DNA of 64,000 nucleotides from Pelomonas paludis (GTDB taxonomy: Bacteria; Pseudomonadota; Gammaproteobacteria; Burkholderiales; Burkholderiaceae_C), in the NCBI RefSeq assembly GCF_039872745.1, contig NZ_JBDPZD010000007.1, forward strand, positions 1-64,000. Direction: 5' to 3'. Under the pieces are notes generated by a model. It did not search any database, was not told where the DNA came from, and saw only the letters and a list, made by a program, of their open reading frames with translations. Both the position numbers and the translations under genes were made by a program. Shown piece after piece: positions 17,176 through 25,572 of the stretch (the first letter of the stretch is position 1; every line of letters starts with the position of its first letter).

Positions 17176-17959
17176 GCAGGCGTGCAGCGTAGCGCGGGTG
17201 ATCCCGCAAGGGCGCGAAGCACATGCCGCGAGCCTCCAGGCCCGCCATCAAGGGTTCCAGCACGGCCGGCGCCCAGGGTTCCTGGCGCTGCCAGATGCCG
17301 AGATGGGCCAGCAGGATGTCACCCGGCTTGATGTCGCGCAGCGCCTTGTCGAGCAGTTGCGCATTGGGGAAGCGGTCGCTCGGCAACTCGTCACCCAGGA
17401 AGCCCGCGCTGTTCCAGCCCACATGGGCATAGCCGCAACGCTGCGCGGCCGCCACCAAGGCTGGCGAGGTACGCCCACCCGGCGCCCGGAAGATGGGGCT
17501 CAGGCGGCGGCCCGTCATCTCCTGGAAGCGCTGATCGACGCGGCGCAGGCTGGCGCAGTAGTCATCCGCCGTCAGCTCCGCCACCTGCGGTGGCTGGATG
17601 CCCGCCTGGGTGCGCACCTTGAAGCGAGCGGGCTTGCCGTCTTGCTCGGGCAGGTCTTGCAGGAAGACGTGGTGCTCCCAGGTGTGGCTGCCAAAGTCAT
17701 GCCCCTCGGCCACGCGCTCGCGCCACCAGGGCGCCCATTGCTCGTCCAGCGTGGTGCCGCCGGTCAGCGTGGGTTCACTCGCCAGAAAGAAGGTGGCTTT
17801 GGCGTTGTGGCGCTTGAGCGTCTCGGCGATCAAGGGCGCCACGCCCATGTGGCCGGTGTCGAAGGTCAGGTACACCGGTTTGTCGCAGGCCGGCTGTGCA
17901 CAGGCAGCGCCTGACGCCAGCGCCACGACCAAGCTGCGCCATCGCGCCAGAAACTTCAT
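17141..17959 (-). CDS. NodB-type polysaccharide deacetylase family protein
   Basis: Probably periplasmic, 272 aa, with a signal-like N-terminus (RSLVVALASGAACAQ). NodB motif 1 reads TFDTG (Asp34, Thr35) in place of the usual TFDDG, so the usual second Asp, a metal ligand, is replaced. Motif 2 His residues are in GSHTWEHH (His92 and His96/97) and motif 3 is RAPGGR (158-163). It may still bind metal through the His pair. The ATG overlaps the upstream stop as ATGA, so translation is probably coupled. The substrate is unknown. Confidence 0.87.
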   Translation of the reverse strand: MKFLARWRSLVVALASGAACAQPACDKPVYLTFDTGHMGVAPLIAETLKRHNAKATFFLASEPTLTGGTTLDEQWAPWWRERVAEGHDFGSHTWEHHVFLQDLPEQDGKPARFKVRTQAGIQPPQVAELTADDYCASLRRVDQRFQEMTGRRLSPIFRAPGGRTSPALVAAAQRCGYAHVGWNSAGFLGDELPSDRFPNAQLLDKALRDIKPGDILLAHLGIWQRQEPWAPAVLEPLMAGLEARGMCFAPLRDHPRYAARLRAANDTRPRDR

Positions 17960-18939
17960 AGTCTGGGCTGGTGGTCCAGCGTCCACACGCCGTGCGGCGA
18001 CTTGCCCACCTTCACCTGCCGCAGCACCTTGCGCTGCGTGAGGTCGATCTCGGTCAGCTTGCCGGCCCAGCGCGAGGTAACGAGCAGGGTCTTGCCGTCG
18101 CCCAGCACCTCCATGTCGTCGGGGCCGCTAGGGCCGGGGATCTTGTCCACCACGGCCAGTGTGGCCGTGTCGATCTTGCTGATGAAGTTGGCCGCGCGAT
18201 TGCTCACCAGCACATGCCGCCCATCGCCCAGCGCGCGGAAGCTATGGGCACCGTCGCCTGTGGCAATGCGCTTCACGAGCTTGGGCGCCGTACCGCTCAC
18301 GTCATAGACCTCCACCTCGCGCCCGCCGGTCAAGGCCACCAGCAGGTGCTTGTCGTCGCCGGTCAGGAAGATGTCGGCCGGCAGCTTGCCCACGGCCTGC
18401 TTCCAGCGCACGCCCTGCGTGGCCAGGTCGACGGCCAGCACCTCATCGCTGTCCTGCAGGCTGACGTAGAGCACCGTGCTCTTGCGGTCGATGAAGAGGT
18501 GGCTCGGGGTCTTGGGCGCCGGGATGCGCTTGACGAGCTGCAAAGGCTCCTTGGCATCCGAGCCCAGCCAGCGGTAGAGGTCAACGTGATCGAGCCGGTT
18601 CGAGGCGGTCACGAACCACTTCATGTCGGGCGAAAAGCGCAGGTGGTAGGGGTCGGCAATGCCACGCACCACGCGCTGCACTTCGGCCGTGCGCGGGTTG
18701 ATGAAGGTGAGCGAGTCACCCAGCGCATTGGCCACGATGAGGCTCTTCTCATCGGGCGTCAGATAGAGGTGGTGCGGCTCCTTGCCGGTGGGGATGCGCT
18801 TGATCTGGGTGAAGCTCACCGGGTCGATCACGGAGACGTCGGCGTCCAGCGAGTTCAGTACGAAGACCGGCGGCCGCGCCTCGGCCCAAGCCTGCGCGCC
18901 CCACACCAAACCCAAGACCAAAACCAGACTGCGAAGCAT
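17956..18939 (-). CDS. YncE-like beta-propeller protein
   Basis: Periplasmic protein of 327 aa with a signal peptide (MLRSLVLVLGLVWGAQAWAEA) and repeated beta-propeller blades with the motif TPDEKSLIVAN, SPDMKWFVTAS, TGDDKHLLVAL and GDGRHVLVSN. YncE-like propellers bind ligands or DNA, but no enzyme activity can be assigned. I chose the ATG at 18939 because the frame upstream runs into a terminator. It is first in the overlapping chain that continues to the CinA-like gene. Confidence 0.88.
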   Translation of the reverse strand: MLRSLVLVLGLVWGAQAWAEARPPVFVLNSLDADVSVIDPVSFTQIKRIPTGKEPHHLYLTPDEKSLIVANALGDSLTFINPRTAEVQRVVRGIADPYHLRFSPDMKWFVTASNRLDHVDLYRWLGSDAKEPLQLVKRIPAPKTPSHLFIDRKSTVLYVSLQDSDEVLAVDLATQGVRWKQAVGKLPADIFLTGDDKHLLVALTGGREVEVYDVSGTAPKLVKRIATGDGAHSFRALGDGRHVLVSNRAANFISKIDTATLAVVDKIPGPSGPDDMEVLGDGKTLLVTSRWAGKLTEIDLTQRKVLRQVKVGKSPHGVWTLDHQPRL

Positions 18940-18952
18940 CGTGAATCCCAAT

Positions 18953-18976
18953 GAAAAGGGCGGCCCTGGCCGCCCT
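18953..18976 (-). terminator. Rho-independent terminator of the AIM24-family gene
   Basis: On the minus strand the arms AGGGCGG / CCGCCCT (or two pairs longer) around a short loop are followed by TTTT. It lies 57 nt after the AIM24 stop and just before the start of the propeller gene, so the propeller chain needs its own promoter or readthrough. Confidence 0.8.
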
Positions 18977-19032
18977 GATACCTGTCGTGCGCAGCAGTTT
19001 AGTGCGCTGCACCACACGCCACTTGAGCCACC

Positions 19033-19848
19033 TCAATCGTCGTTGTCACCGCCGATCAAGCCGCCCAGCAGGCCCGCGCCGGCAAAGCCGCCGAGCACCG
19101 AGCCCTCTTCACGCCCGCCGCCGTTCTGCGGCGCAGCTGCAAAGATGCGCGAGGCCAGGCGCGAGAACGGCAGGCTCTGCAGCCACACCTCGCCCGGGCC
19201 CGTCAGCTTGGCCAGGAACAGGCCCTCGCCGCCAAACAGCGCCGTCTTGATCTTGCCCACGTACTGGATCTCGAAGTTCACATTCGGCGTGTGCGCCACC
19301 AGGCAGCCGGTGTCCAGCAGCAAGGTCTGCCCGGGCTGCAGCGTGCGCCGCACCACCGTGCCGCCGGCATGCACAAAGGCCAGGCCGTCGCCCTCGAGCT
19401 TCTCCATGATGAAGCCCTCGCCGCCAAAGAAGCCAGCCGACAGCTTCTGCTGGAAAGCAATGCCCAGCGACACCCCGCGCGCCGCGCACAGGAAGGCGTC
19501 CTTCTGGCAGATCAGCGTGCCGCCCAGCTGGCGTAGGTCCATCGGGATGATCTTGCCCGGATAGGGCGCCGCAAAAGCCACGCGCTGCTTGGAGGGCGCC
19601 TGGTTGGTGTAGACCGTGGTGAAGAGCGACTCGCCCGTCAGCAGCCGCTTGCCCGCGCCCAGCAGCTTGCCCAGGAAGCCACCGCCCGAGTTGGAGCCGT
19701 CGCCAAAGACCGCGTCCATGCTGATGCCCGCGTCCATGAAGAACATCGAGCCCGCTTCGCCAATCGCCGCCTCGCCGGGATCCAGCTCGACCTCGACAAA
19801 CTGCATCTCCGAGCCCTTGATCTCGAAGTCAACCACATCCATTGCCAT
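19033..19848 (-). CDS. TIGR00266/AIM24-family protein
   Basis: Protein of 271 aa in the AIM24/TIGR00266 family of double beta-sandwich proteins. It shows the repeated Gly-rich pattern SAGFFGGEGFIMEKL and TALFGGEGLFLAKL typical of the family. No signal peptide or membrane helix is apparent, and the C-terminus is Gly/Asp-rich (GGLIGGDNDD). The biological role is not established. The ATG at 19848 has AGGAG 8 nt before it. Confidence 0.92.
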   Translation of the reverse strand: MAMDVVDFEIKGSEMQFVEVELDPGEAAIGEAGSMFFMDAGISMDAVFGDGSNSGGGFLGKLLGAGKRLLTGESLFTTVYTNQAPSKQRVAFAAPYPGKIIPMDLRQLGGTLICQKDAFLCAARGVSLGIAFQQKLSAGFFGGEGFIMEKLEGDGLAFVHAGGTVVRRTLQPGQTLLLDTGCLVAHTPNVNFEIQYVGKIKTALFGGEGLFLAKLTGPGEVWLQSLPFSRLASRIFAAAPQNGGGREEGSVLGGFAGAGLLGGLIGGDNDD

Positions 19849-19944
19849 TGCAAACACTCCTGAGGGAAGGCACAAACGGCGCGGATCTTAGCCAGCCGCG
19901 CATCACGGGCCAGAGGGCATGGCCTCCCATGCCCGAGCCCTACC

Positions 19945-21498
19945 ATGCGCGCCATGAAAAGTACGAAGTTCAAGGGCCGCGATTGGCCTCTCGCATCACT
20001 GGCCCTGGCGGTTGCCGCATTGGCCGCACCGCTTGCATCCGCACAAGAAGCCAACAGCGCAGGCACCACAAGTCTGCGCCGCAGCGAAGCCCGCCTGATG
20101 CTGGACTACCAGACCGTGCGCGTCGAAGGTGACCGCGCGATCGACCTGGCTGCGCTGCAGCTCTACGCGCCAGTGACCGAAGGGCTGTCCGTGGGGGCGG
20201 GCCTGATGGGCCCGCTCGTCTCGGGCCAGTACGGCGGCTTCATGGGCGCCAGCGTGGGTGTGCAGGGGCGTGTGCGGCTAGGTGGCCGCTTTGTAGCGCT
20301 AGCCGCGCTGTCGGCCGGCGGTGGCGCAGGCGGGCGGAGCCCTGAGCATGCCAAGCGGCTCTCGGGCACCGGCAGCTTTGTGCGTGGCCAGCTCGGGCTG
20401 GGCTATGAGGCGGGCAGCTTCACGCTCGGGGCTGGGGTGTCAGCGCTCAAGTTCCGGCGCTCGCTGATCGACAGCCGGCAGCTGAACGTCTTTGTGGAAG
20501 TGCCCTTCAGCTATTTAAGTGGCCCCTACGACGCGCGTGGCCAAACGCTGCCGGCCGTTGACGACCAACGCGCCGCACGCGAGATGGGCGAGAGCATGCT
20601 GAGCCTGTCGCTCGACAACTACCGCCAGCTGCACCCGGCGGGCAGCTACGGCGGCACGGTGCGCACCGGCGAGTTCCAGTTCTCGCACTTCCTCACGCAG
20701 GACCTGTTCTGGTTTGCCAACTTCGCCAGCGCCTACGCCGGCCTGCCCACCTACAACCAGCTGCTGGGCGGCCTGGGCTGGCGCTGGCGCCCGGCACCGG
20801 CCTGGCGGCTCTATGCCCAGCTCGGCGTGGGCTCTGGGGGCTATGCGCCCGAGCAGATCGACACCGGGCCGGGCTTGTTGGTCTACCCCAAGCTGTCGGC
20901 CGAATATGCGCTCTCCAAGGACCTGGGCTTGGCGGTCACGGCCGGCTACCTGACCGCCCCCAAGGGCAGCTCGCGCAACCCGAGCTATGGCCTCACGCTG
21001 ACGCGGCATCTGCGCGCCAGGCAGGGCCCCGACGACACGTCGGCACCCGCCGTCTACCAAGGCCTGCGCGTGACGCTGCTGCACCAGTCAGACACCCAGC
21101 TGAGCTACCGCGATGTCGGCCGCCCGGCCCTGCACATGCTGGGCCTGCAGCTCGACATGCCGATCAACGAGCGCTGGTACCTGCCGCTGCAGGCCTCGGC
21201 GGCCTACACCTCCTACCTGGGCTACCCGGGCTATGCGGAGGTCTTTGCTGGCCTGGGCGTTCAGTCTCGGCTGGCGCCCGGCGAACGCCTGCAGGCCTTT
21301 GCCCAGTTGATGGCGGGCGCCAATGTGCACGGCAAGGGCGCCAAGCTGGGTGCCGGCCTGCGCTACTTGCTGAGCGACCAATTCGCCGTCAGCCTGAGCC
21401 TGGGCCGGATCGAAGCGCGCAGCCCGGGTGGCGGGCACTACCGTGCCAACAACCCGGTGCTGGGGCTGGACTATCGGTTCTCGGTGCCGGCGCGTTGA
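19945..21498 (+). CDS. Predicted outer-membrane beta-barrel protein
   Basis: Exported protein of 517 aa with a signal peptide ending near LASAQ. The body is made of alternating hydrophobic/polar strands with many Gly and aromatic residues and a C-terminal LDYRFSVPAR, close to the Phe-ending strand of outer-membrane barrels. I cannot assign it to a named porin or transporter family. Starts at 19945 or 19954 are possible. It faces away from the AIM24 gene and is convergent with phaB. Confidence 0.8.
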   Translation: MRAMKSTKFKGRDWPLASLALAVAALAAPLASAQEANSAGTTSLRRSEARLMLDYQTVRVEGDRAIDLAALQLYAPVTEGLSVGAGLMGPLVSGQYGGFMGASVGVQGRVRLGGRFVALAALSAGGGAGGRSPEHAKRLSGTGSFVRGQLGLGYEAGSFTLGAGVSALKFRRSLIDSRQLNVFVEVPFSYLSGPYDARGQTLPAVDDQRAAREMGESMLSLSLDNYRQLHPAGSYGGTVRTGEFQFSHFLTQDLFWFANFASAYAGLPTYNQLLGGLGWRWRPAPAWRLYAQLGVGSGGYAPEQIDTGPGLLVYPKLSAEYALSKDLGLAVTAGYLTAPKGSSRNPSYGLTLTRHLRARQGPDDTSAPAVYQGLRVTLLHQSDTQLSYRDVGRPALHMLGLQLDMPINERWYLPLQASAAYTSYLGYPGYAEVFAGLGVQSRLAPGERLQAFAQLMAGANVHGKGAKLGAGLRYLLSDQFAVSLSLGRIEARSPGGGHYRANNPVLGLDYRFSVPAR

Positions 21499-21540
21499 AA
21501 GACGCGGCAAGGCGCTCAGTGCGTCGACGACCCTGCCTCG

Positions 21541-21681
21541 GCACGCAAGACGTGCTGAGTCGTTCGCCAGGCACAAGACAGTCCTCAGGACTGCGTTCGG
21601 GTTGGCGGCCTGAAGACCCGGCCCGCCGCTGCAAGACAGCGGCGGTCGTTCGGCGCGCGTCGCTGAGTCCTCAGGACTCAG
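21541..21681. repeat. Cluster of four short palindromes
   Basis: Four perfect inverted repeats lie in 141 nt: GCACG-CAAGA-CGTGC (21541-21555), CAGTCCT-C-AGGACTG (21579-21593), CCGCCGCTG-CAAGA-CAGCGGCGG (21623-21645) and CTGAGTCCT-C-AGGACTCAG (21663-21681). They form two pairs, one sharing the loop CAAGA and one sharing the core AGTCCTCAGGACT; GTTCG recurs after three of them. The cluster lies between the convergent barrel and phaB genes. Confidence 0.75.
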
Positions 21682-21693
21682 CTCGGTCGCGCC

Positions 21694-22431
21694 TCACCCC
21701 ATGTGCAACCCGCCGTTGCAGGAGAAGTCGGCGCCGGTGGTGAAGCCGCTGTCGGGGCCGGCGAGCCAGGCCACGACGGAGCCGATTTCCTCGGGGGTGC
21801 CGAGGCGCTTGACCGGGATGGTGGCGACGATCTTTTCGAGGATCTCGGGCTTGATGGCCTTGACCATGTCGGTGCCGATGTAGCCGGGGCTGACGGTGTT
21901 GACCGTCACGCCCTTGGCAGCCATCTCCTGGGCCAGGGCCATGGTGAAGCCGTGCATGCCGGCCTTGGCGGCCGAGTAGTTGGTCTGGCCGGCCTGGCCC
22001 TTTTCGCCGTTGACCGAGCTGATCTGGATGATGCGGCCCCAGCCCTTTTCGACCATGCCCGGCACAACCTGCTTGGTCACGTTGAACATGGAGTTGAGGT
22101 TGGTGTCGATGACGGCCTTCCAGTCCTCGGGCGTCATCTTGAGGAACATGCGGTCCTTGGTGATGCCGGCGTTGTTGACGAGCACGTCGATGGGGCCGTG
22201 TTCCGCCACGGCCTTTTCGAAAGCGGCGACGGTGGAATCCCAGTCCGCCACATTGCCGACGGAAGCGAAGAACTCGTAGCCCTCGGCCTTCTGCTCATCG
22301 AGCCACTTTTGGAAGTCACGGCTCGGGCCGCAGCCGGCGATGACCTTGAAGCCGTCTTTGGCAAGGCGACGGCAGATGGCGGTGCCGATGCCGCCCATGC
22401 CGCCGGTGACGTAGGCAACTTTTTGACTCAT
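21694..22431 (-). CDS. phaB: Acetoacetyl-CoA reductase
   Basis: NADPH-dependent short-chain dehydrogenase of 245 aa that reduces acetoacetyl-CoA to (R)-3-hydroxybutyryl-CoA for polyester synthesis. It has the Rossmann motif TGGMGGIG at 9-16, NNAG at 86-89, Ser138/139 and the catalytic Tyr152-x3-Lys156 in NYSAAKAG. The ATG at 22431 has AGGAGA 5 nt upstream. It is the last gene of the phaC-phaA-phaB operon; the 182-nt gap from phaA holds a repeat and a hairpin. Confidence 0.97.
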   Translation of the reverse strand: MSQKVAYVTGGMGGIGTAICRRLAKDGFKVIAGCGPSRDFQKWLDEQKAEGYEFFASVGNVADWDSTVAAFEKAVAEHGPIDVLVNNAGITKDRMFLKMTPEDWKAVIDTNLNSMFNVTKQVVPGMVEKGWGRIIQISSVNGEKGQAGQTNYSAAKAGMHGFTMALAQEMAAKGVTVNTVSPGYIGTDMVKAIKPEILEKIVATIPVKRLGTPEEIGSVVAWLAGPDSGFTTGADFSCNGGLHMG

Positions 22432-22489
22432 GTTCTTCTCCTGGTTCAAGTAGTTCGATTCTGTGCGCATTTGACTTCAATGGGCCGAG

Positions 22490-22569
22490 CGCCGGGCCGC
22501 CCCAAGCCGGCCCACCTGAACCTGCAGGCGGCTCAACGCCGCGAGCAGGTTCGTACCCTCGGGGGACCG
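22490..22569 (+). repeat. Dispersed structured intergenic repeat, copy B
   Basis: Same three-block element as at 9642-9720, on the opposite strand: blocks at 22490-22513, 22527-22542 and 22556-22569. Blocks 1 and 3 are identical to copy A and block 2 differs at one base. The spacers differ but contain AACCTGC (22519-22525) and GCAGGTT (22545-22551), which pair and extend the block 2 stem. It lies between phaA and phaB, antisense to the operon. Confidence 0.8.
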
Positions 22570-22570
22570 A

Positions 22571-22604
22571 CCAGACCCGCCCGCGTTCAGCGCGGCGGAT
22601 CTGG
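22571..22604 (-). other. Long hairpin after phaA
   Basis: The arms CCAGACCCGCCCGCG and CGCGGCGGATCTGG around TTCAG can pair over about 14 bp with one bulge and one mismatch. It begins 10 nt after the phaA stop. No T-run follows on the minus strand, so it may stabilise the phaA end or partly attenuate rather than terminate. Confidence 0.6.
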
Positions 22605-22613
22605 GCGAGGGGC

Positions 22614-23795
22614 TCAACGCTCTATGGTCAAAGCGACGCCCATGCCGCCGCCAATGCAAAGGGATGCGATGCCCTTCTTGGCGTCACGCTTGATCATTTC
22701 ATGCAGCAGGGTAACGAGCACGCGGCAGCCGCTGGCACCGATGGGGTGACCGAGGGCGATGGCGCCGCCGTTGACGTTGACCTTGCTCAGGTCCCAGCCC
22801 ATCTCCTTGTGCACGGCGCAGGCCTGGGCGGCAAAGGCTTCGTTGATTTCGAGCAGGTCGAGGTCGGCGGCCTTCCAGCCGGCGCGCTCGAGGGCCTTGC
22901 GGCTGGCGGGCACCGGGCCCATGCCCATGATGGCGGGGTCGAGGCCGCTGCTGGCGTAGGAGGCGATGCGGCCCAGCGGCGTGAGGCCCAGCGCGGCGGC
23001 CTTGGCGGCGCTCATCACCATCACGGCGGCGGCGCCGTCGTTCAGGCCCGAGGCATTGCCAGCGGTGACGCTGCCGGCCTTGTCGAAGGCGGGGCGCAGG
23101 CCAGCCAGGGCGTCGGCATTGGTCTTGCGGTTGACGAACTCGTCGGTGTCGAAGATGAGCGGGTCGCCCTTCTTCTGCGGAATGGTCACGGGGACGATCT
23201 CGTCCTTGAATCGGCCGGCGTCGATGGCGGCCGCCGCCTTTTGCTGCGAGGCCAGGGCCAGGGCGTCCTGCTGCTCGCGGGTGATGCCGTACTGCTTGGC
23301 CACGTTCTCGGCGGTGATGCCCATGTGGTACTGGTTGTAGACGTCCCAGAGGCCATCGTTGACCATGGTGTCGATCAGCTTCCAGTCGCCCATGCGCTGG
23401 CCGTCGCGCGAGCCGGGCAGCACGTGCGGGGCAAGGCTCATGCTCTCCTGACCACCGGCGATGACGATGTCGGTGTCGCCGTCGCGGATGGACTGCGCGG
23501 CCAGCATCACGGCCTTGAGGCCGGAGCCGCAGACCTTGTTGATGGTCATGGCCGGCACGCCCTGCGGCAGGCCCGACTTGATGACGGTCTGGCGCGCGGG
23601 GTTCTGGCCGCTGCCGGCGGTGAGCACCTGGCCCAGGATGACCTCGCTGATCTGCTCGCCACTGAGGCCGCTGCGGCGCAGCAGGTCCTTGACGACGGTG
23701 GCGCCGAGTTCGGGGGCGGCCGTCTTGGCGAGCGTGCCGCCGAACTTGCCGATGGCGGTGCGGGCAGCGGCGACGATGACGATGTCCTGGGTCAT
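22614..23795 (-). CDS. phaA: Acetyl-CoA acetyltransferase (beta-ketothiolase)
   Basis: Thiolase of 393 aa that condenses two acetyl-CoA to acetoacetyl-CoA, the first step of PHB synthesis. The nucleophile is Cys89 in INKVCGSGLK. The other active-site elements are NEAFAAQ, GHPIGASG with the catalytic His, and CIGGGMG with the second Cys near the C-terminus. The ATG at 23795 has GGAG 8 nt before it. It lies 39 nt downstream of phaC. Confidence 0.97.
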   Translation of the reverse strand: MTQDIVIVAAARTAIGKFGGTLAKTAAPELGATVVKDLLRRSGLSGEQISEVILGQVLTAGSGQNPARQTVIKSGLPQGVPAMTINKVCGSGLKAVMLAAQSIRDGDTDIVIAGGQESMSLAPHVLPGSRDGQRMGDWKLIDTMVNDGLWDVYNQYHMGITAENVAKQYGITREQQDALALASQQKAAAAIDAGRFKDEIVPVTIPQKKGDPLIFDTDEFVNRKTNADALAGLRPAFDKAGSVTAGNASGLNDGAAAVMVMSAAKAAALGLTPLGRIASYASSGLDPAIMGMGPVPASRKALERAGWKAADLDLLEINEAFAAQACAVHKEMGWDLSKVNVNGGAIALGHPIGASGCRVLVTLLHEMIKRDAKKGIASLCIGGGMGVALTIER

Positions 23796-23834
23796 GGGAG
23801 GGGCTCCGGTGAAGTTGAAAACTGGGAATGAGGG

Positions 23835-25538
23835 TCAGGCGGCCTGCTTGACGTAGCGGCCGGGCGCGGGCTCGATGGCTTTGTACTTGCGATTGCCGGG
23901 CGCCTTGGGTGCCGGCACCTGGCCTGTGCCGGCGTGGCTGGCGAGCCAGGTGGACCAGTCCGTCCACCAGCTGCCGGGGTGCTCGGTGGCTGCGGCAAAC
24001 CATTCGTCCGCCTCAGCGGGCAGGCTGGCGGTCTTGCCGATCCAGTGGCTGCGCTTGTTCTTGGCAGCGGGGTTGATGACGCCCGCAATATGCCCCGAAG
24101 CGCCCATCACGAAGCGCTTCTTGCCCTTGAAGATTTGTGTCGAACGGTAGGCCGCTTTCCAGGGCACGATATGGTCCTCGCGCGAGCCGTAGATGTAGAC
24201 CGGCGCCTTGATGAGACCGAGGTCGAGCGGCTCGCCGCAGACGGTGAGCTTGCCGGGCTGCTTGAGTTCGTTCTGCAGATAGGTGTGCCTCAGGTACCAG
24301 CAGTACATGGGGCCGGGCAGGTTGGTGGAGTCGCCGTTCCAGTAGAGCAGGTCGAAGGCCGGCGGCTTCTCGCCCTTGAGGTAGTTGCCGACGACGTAGT
24401 TCCAGACCAGGTCGTTGGGGCGCAGGAAGCTGAAGGTGGTGGCCAGTTCGCGGCCAGGCAGCAGTTGCGGGCCACCAGGGGCTTCGGGACCCAGCGTGGT
24501 CTCGCGCATGCGCACCAGGGCTTCGTCCACAAAGATGTCGAGCACGCCGTTGTCGCTGAAGTCGATCAGCGTGGTCAGCAGCGTGACCGACGAGGCCGGG
24601 TGCTGCCCACGCGCCGCCAGCACCGCCAGCGCCGTGGCCAGCAAGGTGCCACCCACGCAAAAGCCCAGGGTGTTGAACTGGGGCTGGCCGCCAATCTCGC
24701 CCACCACGCGCAGCGCCTCGATCACGCCGTGCTCGACGTAGTCGTCCCAGGTCAGGGCCTTGCAGCTGTCGTCGGGGTTGCGCCAGCTGACGACGAAGAC
24801 GCGGTGGCCTTGGCTCACCGCATAGCGGATCAGCGAGTTCTCGGGCTGGAGGTCGAGGATGTAGTACTTGTTGATGCAGGGCGGCACCAGCAGGAAGGGC
24901 CGCGGGTGCACGGTGGGCGTGAGCGGTGCGTACTCGATGAGCTGGAAGAGTGCGTTCTCGAACACCACGCTGCCCGCCGTGGTGGCCACATTGCGACCGA
25001 CCTCGAAGGCTTCCTCGTCAGTCTGCGAGACATGGCCGCGCCGCACGTCGTCGAGCAGGTTCTGCAGGCCCTTGGACAGGGTCTCGCCGCTGCTGTCCAG
25101 TGCCAGCTTCAGGGCCTCGGGGTTGAGCGCGAAGAAGTTGCTGGGCGAGGCAGCATCCACGAACTGGGCCACCGCGAAGCGGATGCGTTCGCGCGTCTTG
25201 GCGTCGGCCTCGACGGCGTCGGCCATCTGGTTGAGCGTGCGGCCGTTGAGCAGGTAGAGCTGCGCGAGGAACTGCGACATCGGGCTGGTCTGCCAGGCGT
25301 CGGAGGCAAAGCGGCGGTCCTGCGGCTTGGGCAGCTCGCCGCTGCCGAGCGCGGCGTTCCAGAGCGACGAGGCCTGCTTCAGGTAGTCACTCTGCAGCTC
25401 GGCCAGGCGCGCGGCCGAGATCTGGGGCAGGTGCGTGAGCGACTGATTCAACGACTGCATCATCGAACCCAGGGCGTCGCCCTCAGGCTGAGACGACGCA
25501 GCAGCCGGGGTGGCTTTGACCTTCTTGCGGGCGACCAT
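23835..25538 (-). CDS. phaC: Class I poly(3-hydroxyalkanoate) synthase
   Basis: Polymerase of 567 aa that makes PHB from hydroxyacyl-CoA on granule surfaces. The lipase-like box is GFCVGG with nucleophile Cys294. The charge relay follows in GSREDHIVPW (Asp) and GASGHIAGVINP (His), and the PHA synthase N-terminal domain covers roughly 90-260. TAGGAG lies 4 nt before the ATG at 25538. It is the first gene of phaC-phaA-phaB; no phaR or phasin gene is in the window. Confidence 0.98.
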   Translation of the reverse strand: MVARKKVKATPAAASSQPEGDALGSMMQSLNQSLTHLPQISAARLAELQSDYLKQASSLWNAALGSGELPKPQDRRFASDAWQTSPMSQFLAQLYLLNGRTLNQMADAVEADAKTRERIRFAVAQFVDAASPSNFFALNPEALKLALDSSGETLSKGLQNLLDDVRRGHVSQTDEEAFEVGRNVATTAGSVVFENALFQLIEYAPLTPTVHPRPFLLVPPCINKYYILDLQPENSLIRYAVSQGHRVFVVSWRNPDDSCKALTWDDYVEHGVIEALRVVGEIGGQPQFNTLGFCVGGTLLATALAVLAARGQHPASSVTLLTTLIDFSDNGVLDIFVDEALVRMRETTLGPEAPGGPQLLPGRELATTFSFLRPNDLVWNYVVGNYLKGEKPPAFDLLYWNGDSTNLPGPMYCWYLRHTYLQNELKQPGKLTVCGEPLDLGLIKAPVYIYGSREDHIVPWKAAYRSTQIFKGKKRFVMGASGHIAGVINPAAKNKRSHWIGKTASLPAEADEWFAAATEHPGSWWTDWSTWLASHAGTGQVPAPKAPGNRKYKAIEPAPGRYVKQAA

Positions 25539-25572
25539 GAAACTCCTAGACAGCTTGCCTTGCCATGCACTA

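Noticed and set aside
22571..22604. Intrinsic terminator after phaA
   Set aside because: The stem is strong but no T-run follows on the transcribed strand, and phaB lies beyond it.
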